A stretch of 64,000 nt of DNA from Rotaria socialis (Eukaryota; Rotifera; Eurotatoria; Philodinida; Philodinidae): the NCBI GenBank assembly GCA_905331475.1, contig CAJNYU010003647.1:30639-94638 (forward strand), in the 5' to 3' direction. The notes below the pieces were generated by a model. It was given only the letters and a program-made list of their open reading frames with translations, had not been told where the DNA came from and made no database searches. Positions 1 through 11,014 of the stretch are shown here, piece after piece; position 1 is the stretch's first letter; each line of letters begins with the position of its first letter. The position numbers and the translations under genes are program-made.

Positions 1-368
1 AATTGAATCAGATAAAAGTCTTCGTTCGTGGCCAATGATCAGCCGTCAGAGTGATACTTAAAATGGGACAATTTACTTTTGTTTTACTGAACGATCTTCT
101 CATAAATTTAATGTATCTAAATAGAATGTTGTTGGTTTCTGTGAGTAGTAAAGCTGAATTTGTTGAGGATAAAGTTAACTTTAAAGAAAAAACATTGGTT
201 ACCATATATACCAGCATTTTCCCCTCGCAAGGCATAGATGATCCTGATATAATTTTAATGAAATCGTCCCTTTTTGAAAAACGTCACTGTATGGTGTTGC
301 GTTTGTTATTTAAACAAGCTAATGAAATAGTTCTCTGTAATTAATTTTAAATCAGCTGTTAGAAAGCT
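1..368. other. 5' flank without a supported gene
   Basis: An open frame of about 97 codons runs through 51-344 on the plus strand, with an equally long one on the minus strand. Neither shows a recognisable domain, splice sites or compositional bias, so I see no supported gene. The stretch probably holds the promoter and 5' UTR of the gene starting at 369. Confidence 0.4.
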
Positions 369-1676
369 ATGAATACTGACGAAGGAAGTAGATCGCCTAT
401 GGCGACAACAACAGATCTATCATCTGATGTTAATCGTGCCAATATCGAAGAATTACAAACGAGTTTTCTTGGTAAAACATCTGAATATATCAATGCTCGT
501 TTAAATACTGTACTCGATGATCCGGTACTACTTCGTGTAGCGATTAGGTTTTTAAATTATGCTTATTATTTGATAAAAACGAAAATCTTCTCATGTGTTT
601 TAAGACGATGCCGTCTTGATTGTGCAGAAGCTGAACGTCGTATCAATAAATTAAAAGAAGATAATAAAGAATATGTATCTAAAAGTGAATATCTTTCTCT
701 TCAACAAACACACGACGAACTTGTTAAGTCATCGGAACAATTAAAGCAAAATTTTCGTAATGCCAAAGTTGAATATAAGTATGTACTAAAAATAAAAATA
801 AAAAAAATCGGCATTTTAATATTTAAACATTAGTGGATTGAAAGAAGCACTTGAATATTTAATTAAAGATCGAGATAAATATTTTACATTGTGCGAAACT
901 TATCGTGCTACTCTAACTCCTAGGTATATAAAATCAACGGACAGTTTGAAATTTAAAAAAAATGAGTATCTTAGACCGAACTGGGAACGATGTGCGCCGA
1001 TCATAGAAGGTGGATTAGAACATTGGAAGGAACTATCCATTGGCAAAACAAGTAATCAACTCGTAGATATTTTACTCAATGAAATTATTGGTGGCAATGA
1101 TATTGTATACGAAAACATTTCTATTTTCTATTTTATTTTATTTTCATTGAATATGTGTAGTATAATAATGTTGTAAATTTTATTGGTCTTGGCATTGATC
1201 CAACGGTACCGAAATTTCTTCAAACTACATCGAATATTCGTAATCGACATTTTATGCAACGAGATGTTTCTCTTTTAATTGAAGATATATGGAAACAAGT
1301 TCGTTTTTCTTGAACAAAAAATATATGATACATTTTATTTCTTGTAGAAAATTGAACATGATTTAGAGCAACAGAATACGCTCGATGCTAAACCAAATTT
1401 TAAAATATCTCTTGTTGATTTTGTGCATATTTATTTCAAACGACGTTTTCCTGACGAAGAACTTCTACAATTGGAATGGGGATACAATCTCGTAACGGGA
1501 TGTCGACGATTTAAAACATCTTCTGATATTGGCATTTTTTGGAGTGTTCTTCTGGGACAAGTTAGCTTCATTTTTATGATCTACAAATTGAATTACTGTC
1601 AATATTTATTTAGGCAGACGAAGAGATTTATCATAAAAAACATCTTTTTTCCGACAATACACAACAAGATTCTTAA
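369..1676 (+). CDS. TSNAXIP1: TSNAXIP1-like protein (translin-associated factor X-interacting protein 1), short form
   Basis: Seven exons give 328 aa: 369-547, 605-778, 834-923, 975-1104, 1161-1298, 1348-1560, 1614-1676. Introns are 49-57 bp with GT..AG ends and phase is kept throughout. The N-terminal third is charged and helical (coiled-coil-like, residues about 60-130). It is followed by the block TPRPNWERC..GG..HWKEL..GK.S.QLVD.LL.EI and then a GLG..P.VPKFL segment and a VDFVHIYFKRRFPDEE segment, the order found in the middle of vertebrate TSNAXIP1. Family members are roughly 650 aa, so this model lacks most of the N-terminal coiled coil and the C-terminal part; it stops shortly after the segment matching LMGKRSENVY. 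It could be a natural short paralogue or a truncated copy. The vertebrate protein binds TSNAX and is linked to sperm/ciliary function; the role here is unknown. Identity is well supported, completeness is not. Confidence 0.8.
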
Positions 1677-1922
1677 AAGAATGCATTATTATAACGGCTC
1701 GAGATAGACTTGATATTAAAAGTGTATGACACAAAATGAAAATTATTATTAGAAATCTTTGAAGATCGTGAGTGAATGAATGCCAAAAACATAAATGATG
1801 CCCGTACTTACAGACACACTTACACCCTATAATTAGTTATATTCGACTACATTAAAAGTGGCTACTACTAATGAGAAAAATAAAATAATTGAGCTGAAAA
1901 AAGTGACTTAGGCGACATTTTC

Positions 1923-3460
1923 TTAGGCAAATTCACACGTACCATTTTGTTGCGAAGCTTGACTTATTTGTTGCCAACAGACATTATCGTCTTTATGCCA
2001 ATAGTCTTCTCCAAAAATTGGATTGACATTCATCCAGAATATTTTTAATGTTCGATTTGTAGTAAGAAAAGTGAGAATTGTTTGCGAACTTGATTCGGCT
2101 ATTTGATTGCCAGTCATTCCGTTTCTTCCCTTCGTTGTGGATCAGAAGGAGCTGGATGACTTAAACATCCTACTGAGCCAGAAACCGGAGAAACAGTGAA
2201 CCAAACGGTTTGCGTCAATTGGATTGGAATGAGTTGCATTTGGAGTATGAAGATTTATGAGACCAATTGTGATGGCTTCTTTGCCTATGCATTTGTTGCT
2301 CCGGCTCTTTCTCAAGCTCGTTATTGCACTATATAATTTTTGTTGTCAAAATAAACAGACAACAGTTAAAATCATAACAGATCGTGAACACAATTTGATC
2401 TTTTTTATGCCATTAATTTGATACTATCTTTATCGGGCCAACCAGGGTGTGGGTGTGAGGTGTATAGGTGCTCGTGTGAGCGTGGATTTGTGCCAAAAAA
2501 TGAACCGTATTCAAAAATCAACTTTCACTCTCGAAAATACGAAATAAAAGCACGGATATTTCTTCTCTTCATGGATAGTTAGATGCATGATAAAAAATTC
2601 AGTACGGTTAGGTAGGCCTCAATTTTTCAGGATATATTTTTTCACATGACTTATTTGATGAAAATACATGAACTTTTGATAGCTGAGAAAATTTCATTAT
2701 TGTTGCCCATTTCAGTGCAATTGAGAAGTTAATTTTGAATAACAGATTTCTGTGATACTTCTAAATGCGCTTATGAGCGTTTCTTTTTTACATCCTACAC
2801 GGAATACCCTAAATTTTTTTTTGTTTTATTTTCATTACCTAATTTAATATAACCCTGTTGCAGCTTTTATATTATCTAATAAACAACGATGTGCTTGTGT
2901 TTCTATTTCATCTAAATCATGCGGAATACTTCAACTGCCCAGATCAAACGTCCGTAATCAAGAGTATCAACTATATACATTTGTGATCATATTGTTTATA
3001 AGATTGAATTCCAGCACGACGATAATCATCTCCACCAAAGTTTGCAATTACACATTCACCTATTATTTTTGCATTCATTAAAATGCTCCACTCGGCGCCG
3101 CTGACAATAGTGCATCAAGTTTAAATTTATGGTAAGCAGAAACTTAGGATACATTGTAGACTAAAAATTCCATAATAGTGTTGATAAGCATTTGCAGGCA
3201 TGCGTGTGCCTTGCAGGAGTATAAAAGGAAAAAGGAAATAAAGAAGAAAGGAGAAGAGATAGAAAAAAGAAATGTTCCTTGATATGTGATCATTTCGATT
3301 CTAATTCTAATTGTTTTCTTTCTTGGTAGTTTTATTTTATTCTCCAATTGACTGATTGAGGAGCTGGAGGCAACTCTTGAATAAATGCTTTACGGCCTTC
3401 ATAGTTTTGTACGTTAAATGCATGGCATGATTGACGCTGAAGTTGTATTTTAATGGTTTA
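1923..3460 (-). pseudogene. Decayed protein-coding gene, family not recognised
   Basis: Coding-like pieces lie in order on the minus strand in different frames and broken by stops. Piece 1 (about 3350-3455) reads ..HAFNVQNYEGRKAFIQ followed by ELPPAPQSVNW. Piece 2 (about 2865-3110) includes IIGECVIANFGGDDYRRAG, then after frame changes DYGRLIWAVEVFR and DEIETQAHRCL. Piece 3 (about 1923-2335) reads EAITIGLINLHTPN, switches frame to VWFTVSPVSGSVGCLSHPAP, then switches again to a 64-codon frame that includes TLKIFWMNVNPIFGEDYWHK. Protein-like composition, repeated frame changes and in-frame stops point to a dead gene or retained exons of one. Between the pieces the DNA is AT-rich with no signal. 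I do not recognise the family. A multi-exon live gene with unusual splicing is possible but less likely. Confidence 0.4.
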
Positions 3461-5592
3461 GATGTGGTTGTGTTCTCCTTAATCTATTAGCCATCATTAT
3501 CAACAGTACGTAGCCGACACAAGATTCACCTATTTTCATAATTAGAATATTGTTCATTATGTTCAACAATATTATCGATTAATTAAAATTAAAATCGTAA
3601 TCGAATGTGAACATATGACTCGGCTTATTCAACATACGTTAAGAATGTTCCACGTTTTTTTTGCCGAAGTTACTGATGAACAAAAAATACAAACATTAGA
3701 AGCTTAAGTTTTGAAAAACAAATTAAAATTAAACTCATTTTATTTTATCGTTTGCTCTATTTTTTATTAGTAGTGTAAAATTAATTTAACATAAATAAAA
3801 CTTAATTTGTTGATATTCATTAAATTATGACATTATTTCTTTCTTACCTTTAGGATTTTTGGCGAGCCTGCCTGTATTCATCTTTAGTATTCTGTTGAGC
3901 CTTCTTAATTCTGTGGACTAAATAATGATGATAAATAAATTAACATTCTTTCTTTCAACATATGCATACATTGTCCTTACTCGAGTGAAGAACATACGAC
4001 AGGAAACTAAAGGATCCGCGAAATTCCTGTTGATTTCCGTCATTTTCTAACCCCTTAAACAATTTCCGGATCTGGTTACCGTTTATGGTACGTTTCCGGA
4101 TAAGGATATGCCAATTCCTTACGATAAAGGGATACGAGTCGGATCCTGCCGTTTTCATTACTAATATTCCATTAGTATTGGCAAATGGCTTATGCTATTT
4201 ATAGCGTCCAAAGTGTAGCACCACACGCTCGAGACGAGAGCCTGTATTCGATATGACCTGACGTGTGACTGTAAGCACAGAGAAATGAACATTTTAGCGA
4301 AACTAATTATTTGACTCAGATAGAAAATAAAGAGTATTCTTCAAATGTTACTACATCTATTTGTGATTCATGTGCATACCACCCAGCTGCAAACGCGACA
4401 GAACCTTCAACGTATTTGGTTGTAGAAAGACTAAAAAAATCGACGTTATCCAGCAGTTCATTGAACTTTAGCCGCCTCTGATGAAACAAATGCTATTTGA
4501 ACAGCAAACCAACTCAGTATCCCACACTTAACTAGCTACTACAACATATATCGAACAAGATCAACAAAGTTTTTCCAACTGACTCCCGCTCTCAGAAAAC
4601 CTATCTGCAAAATCAACAAAAATTGTGCGTACCATTACTGTCATCCTTAAGAACGATGCTAACGCTGATACAATTTTTTTGATCGTCTAAACATTTGATT
4701 TCATTGAATATTGTCTCAACGTATAAGCAATTCGCGTGCTTTCCTCTTTACTGATTATCAATGAAACGATATCGAATATAATCGATCAAATGCTCATTTT
4801 CAGTCTCTTTGAGCAGGTGAAGTTTCTTCTAAGCAGTCATTCAGCTTGCCGCTTCGACAAACACCTAATGGCCTGGTCGTGATATGAATCATATCGATTC
4901 GACTAATAATCAACTCAGAATCGATTTAAGCATGTTGAACATCGAAATGATTCAAATGTTCAGTTTTAGTCTATTTAAGTAAGTGCAATTTCAGTTACAA
5001 ATTAATTTCAATTATTTTTGAGAGTGTGGGTGTCGTGGGTGCAAGCATAGATGAACAATGATTTAATCAACACCCAATAAGGGCACGGCAAAACCATCAC
5101 TGAAGAAAAGTAATGTTCATATCGCCATCGTGACACTTCGTAGATTTTGAGCGATGACATCAAAATGAAGCATAAAACACTAGAGAATCGCATTTGAAGG
5201 ACACGCAGCAGATGAAAACAAAATCAAAAGAGCGAAGGCCGATTAAGATTTATTGTTAAAATGCGCCACAATAAATACCTAGGCATAACAGATTGGAATA
5301 CTACTATTCTCTTACTAAGCAATTATTCAGTTCCAACAAGATTACGTGATCGTGTCATATTGAATCGAATAAAAAAGCAAGATGGATTGTATTTAATAGG
5401 ATTAGGTACTTTATTGAGCATTCACGAATGCAATAATGTTCTAGTCAATATTAACCAAGCAACACATGAACATATGTCAGAGAAGTACGATTCTCAAAGG
5501 CGCAAGGGTGTGGGTGATGGATACCATGGAGGAGTGCTCAAATGTGGGTGTGGATGAAGGGTATATATGTATTCATATGTCGCATATATCGG

Positions 5593-5650
5593 AAAGTTAA
5601 ACTAAAACTAAATCTATTATTAGATTTAGTTTTAGTTTTAGTTTAACTTT
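5593..5650. repeat. Imperfect inverted repeat (hairpin)
   Basis: Left arm 5593-5616 is repeated in inverse orientation at 5621-5650 around a 4-nt loop. The inner stem (core ACTAAATCTA) pairs fully, and the right arm carries one extra 6-nt TTTTAG unit, which looks like slippage. It lies about 35 bp after a GTGGGTGTGG tract. Confidence 0.85.
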
Positions 5651-5709
5651 TTCTTTTCTCCATTTATATTCATATGTTTGCAAGACTTGAGCTCAAGATG
5701 TGTCCATAG

Positions 5710-5741
5710 TTCTTGACTTTCTTGATCAAGAAAGTCAAGAA
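5710..5741. repeat. Perfect 32-bp palindrome
   Basis: Sixteen bases, TTCTTGACTTTCTTGA, are followed directly by their exact reverse complement with no spacer. Confidence 0.95.
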
Positions 5742-6032
5742 TTGCATGCGCTTACAAAAAAAAGTTCGACTAGGGATATTTTAATAATATGAGAAAGAAA
5801 TTCAGCTGATTTTGTTCGCCGACAAGTACCAATAGATAAGATATTGCATGTATTTTTCATCTTTAATTGTCGCTATATGTCTGACAGTAGCGCCCTCTCT
5901 TATTCACATAATAAAAACAATCGGATTGGTTCTCATCGTATTTTACTGTAGAATAAAAGGAAAAGGCTGTCACATTATATTTGTATCAAAATTCATTGCT
6001 ATTTATTAAACTAGACGAATTTCTTATCAAAC

Positions 6033-7118
6033 ATGTCTCGATTAGACCAACAATCAACGTAAGTGATTAAAACGAGTGTTTTTTTCTTAATAGAAGTTCT
6101 TCTTATCTAGAATTGATCCTCGAAATCCACGCTGTCGTCAATGCGACACGATGACATCCGTTTATTGGCGTGTACCAGCTCGCGATATACTTCTTTGTAA
6201 TAATTGTTTTTTGCAAGATTCAAGAACTTCGAATCAATTCTGTAAATTAAAACGTATCGATACAAATATTGAAGATTTACCAACATTTGAAAATCGTTTT
6301 CAATTCTCAAATCAAATCAATAAAGATGAACAATTAGTTTCATCATCGTCTTCGTCATCTTCATCAACTATTACAAAGTCCAAACGGTTCAAAATCATTG
6401 AACCTATTAAATCACAAATTCCAGTTAAAATTTCCACAAGACAACAACCAGCATTTCGCTCTAATAGAAAAACTCTCGCATTTAAGTCTAAAAAAGTACA
6501 AGAAAAAAAAAACATGATAAATGCAATTTTTAATTTGTTCTTTTGTTTTAGCCTGAAAAATGTTTATCTCAATCCACAACGTTCAAACTATACGATGTTT
6601 TATATTCAAAAGTAAAATAAAACTGTCTGAAACACATAATTTTAAATTTCTTTCGTTTCTTAGGGACGTCGTTTTGAAGTCGGTGATATTGTATATTTAA
6701 TCGATGCAAATTTCTCATGTTTTTATGCCCAGATTCGCGCTTTATTTCAAGATGAACATGTAAATGCCTTTGCTTTTCTTACATGGTTATTACCAACAAC
6801 GAATAAAACATCGACAAATAATTTTCAATTTGATCCAAATGCTTACTCGATTGGTAATAAGTTTTTTCATCATTATTCATCATTTTTTTTTTATATTTTC
6901 TTTCAGGACCTAACGAAGAGTATCCACGCTCATTAAGTTCACTTTCATTTGTTTGTCATGCGCCATCAGATTATTTTCAAGTCAAAACCTATCCACAATC
7001 AGCAACAACAGATAACAAACGATCGTTCAATTATACTTGGACACAAGTTTTCGATAATAATAACGAAAATGATTATTCTTCGACATCATCACCAATGAAA
7101 CGACGACGTTTTGTTTGA
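6033..7118 (+). CDS. GATAD1: GATA zinc finger domain-containing protein 1 (GATAD1)
   Basis: Five exons give 290 aa: 6033-6058, 6111-6495, 6552-6611, 6664-6853, 6907-7118. The four introns are 52-56 bp. A GATA-type zinc finger lies near the N-terminus, CRQC...(18 residues)...CNNC at about residues 15-40. Then comes a Ser-run and basic linker, and a C-terminal domain with the family's signatures: GRRFEVGDIVYLID, YAQIRALFQD, LTWLLPT, QFDPNAYSIGP, LSFVCHAPSDYF and YTWTQV. The C-terminal domain resembles BAH-like chromatin-reader modules, and human GATAD1 (269 aa) sits in a histone demethylase/HDAC complex on H3K4me3. Length and domain order match the vertebrate protein. The start is the first ATG before the first splice; the short first exon ends at a GTAAGTG donor. 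Confidence 0.95.
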
Positions 7119-7237
7119 TACTTTCTCTTATTGGCAAATATATATATATTGTTCAAATCTGCTTTTCTTCTGCTGTTTATAGACAAAAAAAAAACGAGTA
7201 TATAATAGACGGATTTTCTTATTCTAGAGAATCAATA

Positions 7238-7822
7238 TGAAAATAGAAACAAAATCATCGCTAGTCACTCTGAATTATGTACTAGCAAAAGAATTTTCAA
7301 CTGAAGTCATACAGCTAATCGATCGAGCGAAAAAATATATTTGAACTATTCTAAATGACTCGCTTCATATTAAACTATCGGAACATCTCTCTATTTTATT
7401 CGATAAAAGGTGTTAAATTTAAAAATTGGAATCATCATACAACGGATGCTATATTCGCTCATTTAGAATCATTGAAGGGGAATGATTGTGTTATTCTAAT
7501 TCAATCGCAACAAGTTCGTCTAAACAAATATCGTACATGTCTTGAATTATTTAAACGACATATAAAAACTATTGAACATTTTCATTTAAATATAATTAAA
7601 TCAGAAGCAGATAAAAACTATGTTGAATCATTAGTTTTTTCATAGGAAATGTGAATATAGTGGTGATATGAATGATTGTAAATTAAATATTGGCGATTAT
7701 ACAGGCATGTCAGATTGTGGTTGTACATATCTCTTGAGTAAGATATTTTTCAGAGAAGTGTTTACTGAGTCACGGGAGTTATCAAAAATCAATGGACAAT
7801 TATCGATAAAAAAAAGACGATA
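7238..7822 (+). CDS. Unrecognised small gene or decayed gene, exon structure unresolved
   Basis: Three coding-like stretches follow one another. The first, from an ATG at 7238, reads MKIETKSSLVTLNYVLAKEF.. and runs through an in-frame TGA into LHIKLSEHLSILFDKR. The second (about 7412-7645) includes HTTDAIFAHLESLKGNDCVI and LFKRHIKTIEHFHLNIIKSE. The third, after a TTTTTTCATAG acceptor-like sequence, reads CEYSGDMNDCKLNIGDY and CGCTYLLSKIFFREVF to a stop near 7822. The composition is protein-like, but the in-frame stop and lack of clear donors leave open whether this is a spliced gene with an odd first exon or a pseudogene. The family was not recognised. Confidence 0.4.
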
Positions 7823-8309
7823 ATGCATGTTTATTCGGTGATGAAAAATATCTTGCGTAACAGTTTGTTTTTGTTTTAACCGTTTAATTTTTTTCCTAAA
7901 AAAACAAAGAATGGGAATACAAGAATAACTCAAGTAATATTTTACTGTTGTTGAAAGTAAAGTACTTCATTTTTTTTAAATCAACTATTTGACGTATGTT
8001 ACAAATGAGTGTACTCGGCATTTTATTTTACTATATTTCCGTATGAAGAAGCACGTATCGATGCTATGCATACATTCTTCTATTACTGTTACGTGTTAAC
8101 TGTTTCTTTTGTGGTTAAAAATCAGTCCTCGTTGTTGGAATTTTACCATTTGTTTTAACATATAAATGCTATTGGGTGGGTTTTTTCCAATTTTGTTTGT
8201 CACACATAAAAATCTTTTTCTATTCTCTACAAAAGTGCATGTGTTCCTATGAGTTCAAATAATAATCTTGTCGAGGAGTAAAAAAGAAATTTTGAAGTGA
8301 ATCTCTACC
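7823..8309 (+). other. Intergenic, promoter side of the MORN gene
   Basis: AT-rich sequence without convincing coding signal on either strand. A minus-strand open frame at 7697-7933 overlaps the end of the preceding gene and looks like chance. Confidence 0.4.
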
Positions 8310-8825
8310 ATGATAGAAATAAAAAAACAATATTCTAACGGTGATGAATATTGTGGAGAAATTAACGATGTAGGACAACGACATGGCTATGGTGTGTATC
8401 ACTGGTCGAATGGTAGTATCTATCTAGGCGAATGGCGGAATAATACATGTACGGGCGAAGGGATATATCGAGCTATTAATGGAGATATTTATCGTGGTCG
8501 ATTTGTCAACGGTCTGATTTATGATCAAGGATCACGTACATCATTTGATGGTCATCAATATATTGGAGATTATCTATTTGGTCGAAGTGAAGGTCATGGG
8601 ACATATAGATGGCCTAATGGAGATAACTATGTTGGATCTTGGATGAATAATGATCGTACCGGTAATGGTGTATATATTTGGGCCAACGGTGATCGATATG
8701 AAGGTGAATTTTTGCGTGGAGAATTACATGGCAATGGTACGTTTCATTGTTCGAATGGAGAAAAACTCGAAGGACAATGGATTCATGGAATCTATGTTAA
8801 AACGTTGTCTTCTTCTATGGAATAG
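8310..8825 (+). CDS. MORN-repeat protein
   Basis: A single exon encodes 171 aa made almost entirely of about seven MORN repeats of roughly 23 residues, e.g. YSNGDEYCGEINDVGQRHGYG, HWSNGSIYLGEWRNNTCTGEG, WPNGDNYVGSWMNNDRTGNG and WANGDRYEGEFLRGELHGNG. The third and fourth repeats are degenerate. No membrane segment or signal peptide is present. MORN proteins act as membrane-lipid-binding or scaffold modules, often in cilia and at cell junctions; nothing here shows which. An AATAAA lies at 8948, about 120 bp after the stop. The absence of introns is unusual beside its neighbours but fits a small gene. Confidence 0.9.
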   Translation: MIEIKKQYSNGDEYCGEINDVGQRHGYGVYHWSNGSIYLGEWRNNTCTGEGIYRAINGDIYRGRFVNGLIYDQGSRTSFDGHQYIGDYLFGRSEGHGTYRWPNGDNYVGSWMNNDRTGNGVYIWANGDRYEGEFLRGELHGNGTFHCSNGEKLEGQWIHGIYVKTLSSSME

Positions 8826-9049
8826 TTTTAAATGTTGCTTGTTAACAGAAAAAAATTGTTGCTTTTATAAACAGTTCATAGTTTGTAAATTGTTTCCTAT
8901 TTTGTTTAGATAAAAAATGCTTTGTTATTCTTTCATCTCGTCACACAAATAAAGACATTAACAAAAAAAATATTAAAACATGCCAAGATACGAAAAAAGC
9001 AGGAAGAAAGAAAGCAACTCGCCTCGAATTTTATTTCTAGCAGTTCGTA

Positions 9050-11014
9050 TCAGACGAGTGTTTCCGGATTAGGTAGAATAGTTAAATTTTCATTAATGTG
9101 AGTTCTTGTTGGATGCAGTTGCTCGCCATGTTGATAGTAACATGAACATGATGCTGTGTGTTGTCGACGAAGTGTAGCTGCTAGTCGTTGATACGGACAT
9201 TGTCCTTCTTGTATCGTTTCATAAATATGCTGAGAATCGAATAGAGGCTGAGGAGGATAAAAAGTTTGTACTGGTGTACTAAAATTACAACGGATAGGTA
9301 CAGGAGGAAAATGAATCATTCGATTATATGCAGTGTTCGGGGAAGAAAATGTCGGCTGATTTTGTAAATAAAGAAATTGATTATCAAATGATTTTTCTTT
9401 ATGAAATGGTCTTTGTAATGTCATAGATTCATTAAGATCATCATAGGGGCCTGTTGCTGTTGTTGTTGATGTTGACGGTGTTGTGTCTGAGTGTTGTTGA
9501 TTCGGTTGAAAAATGTACCGGCTAGATAATGGTGGTTGTTTTTGTATGTCAAGGGATGTTAAAACTGGCGTTTCACCATATGTGATCGATGATGATGTTG
9601 ATGAACGTACTGAACAAACAAACGGTTGATTTGTACTATTTATTTTTGAATCCATCGTTCCTTTTGGTCGTCGTTGTCTCCAACAAAGTATAATCAACAC
9701 AATATTTAATAGTAAAAGAATAATAACGAAGACTATAGTTAGTATAAGAATATAGGAAAGTGCATGACGACGATTATTATTATTATTGTTGTTGTTATTT
9801 TCATTATGATTGAAACTGGATGATTCAGTTAAAGGAATAAGGGAACTGGGTACTGAATATTGAAGTGTTGTTGGTGTCGTCGTCGTCGTTGTTGTTATTA
9901 TTGTTGTGGGAGAAGTGGGTTCGATTAGACTATTACATGATACTTGCATTGGTTGTTCACTATTAATTGAAAGCCAAAAACCTTTTCGTGTAATAACGTC
10001 ATTTGTTTTAAATGTTAATTGGAATGATGAATTAAGACTAAACGATGATGATTTATAATTATTATCATCGATCGATGAACCACAATAGGAACGATTGTGA
10101 ATTTGTAAATGATCCCTTGAACATATATTCATTTCATCACGTTCTTCAAGATAAAAATCCAGAAACTTTATCTGTGATTTAACAGCATTGATTTGACATG
10201 AACAATTTAAAGAATTTTCATATTCATGTGGATAATTTGGACTTCGAAGAAATAGCCGATTCTCTTTACTAAATGAAGTTGATATTAAGCGGGTATCGCA
10301 AACTGATAAGCTTTGACCTTGTAAACATGAATAATCAAGTACCATGTAATCGCTATATTGGCTACCTATATTAATAGAAGAATAGAAATAATCGGTTCTT
10401 GTATATATCTATCTGACATATATATATATACATATATAGATTAAATGTGTATGTTGCTCTGGAATTCATATTAGAACCCTTGCTAATATGTAAACAAGCG
10501 TGGAATATAAAGTTGACATGACCTGAGAACACACTTAAGCTTAGTGTTTCTAATTTTCTAGCGACAATATAAAAAGATTATTCAAATTTTTGCCCAAAGA
10601 TTTTTTGTATGAACTTTCTCAATGCTATTCAGTATGGACTCTCATATTATCTAAAGAATATCACTTACATATATGTAAATATTGTGGATTAAGATCGAGA
10701 TCACAAGTAGTAAGACCATTACATTCCATTCCAATATAAGTTGTTCTCGTTGTACAATCGCCAGATTGATATGAACACGTTGGTGTTATAGGTAATAGTG
10801 AAGTTTTATGTACACCGAATGTTAAATTTTTCACTAAAATATAACCATTATTAGGACAAGATAATGTCACTGATGTTTTCCCATTGGCAATTCGCCGATT
10901 ATTATTATTTATTGTACAACCGCTGATTGTTTCTGTTGATATTTGTTTAAGTTGCAATTGAAATAATAGTAAAAATAAATGTAAAATCATTTTATTTATC
11001 TTAAAAAAAAACAT
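9050..11014 (-). CDS. Single-pass membrane protein with SUEL-type lectin and CUB domains
   Basis: Two exons on the minus strand: 11014-10669 and 10365-9050, with a 303-bp intron (GTAAGT donor). The upstream exon has a signal peptide (ILHLFLLLFQLQL; the second Met at 10990 may be the real start) and a galactose/rhamnose-binding (SUEL) lectin domain: SCPNNGYILVKNLTFGVH, CNGLTTCDLDLNPQYLHIC. It is completed across the splice by SQYSDYMVLDYSC. The second exon continues with a CUB domain (SPNYPHEYENSLNCSC, FLDFYLEERD, YCGSS, FWLSIN), a Thr-rich spacer and a polyasparagine patch. A membrane helix (SYILILTIVFVIILLLLN) and a long cytoplasmic tail with several tyrosines (YDDL, YETIQ) complete it. The architecture suggests a carbohydrate-binding surface receptor or adhesion molecule. 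SUEL plus TM occurs in EVA-1 and latrophilins, but the CUB combination does not match either. Confidence 0.85.

Larger units (their letters stand above)
3461..6032. other. Gene-poor stretch with palindromes and G-rich tracts
   Basis: No open frame here has recognisable content. The stretch holds two GTGGGTG-type tracts (about 5021-5042 and 5506-5558), a foldback at 5593-5650 and a perfect 32-bp palindrome at 5710-5741. Two similar segments, about 4785-4830 and 4945-4990, look like a degenerate direct repeat. The last few hundred bases presumably carry the GATAD1 promoter. Confidence 0.5.

Noticed and set aside
51..344. 97-codon plus-strand open frame
   Set aside because: No domain, no splice or start context, and a competing minus-strand frame of similar length; likely chance or 5' UTR.
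3955..4158. 67-codon minus-strand frame reading AGSDSYPFIVRNWHIL..
   Set aside because: Somewhat protein-like but short, isolated and without homology I recognise; not enough to call.
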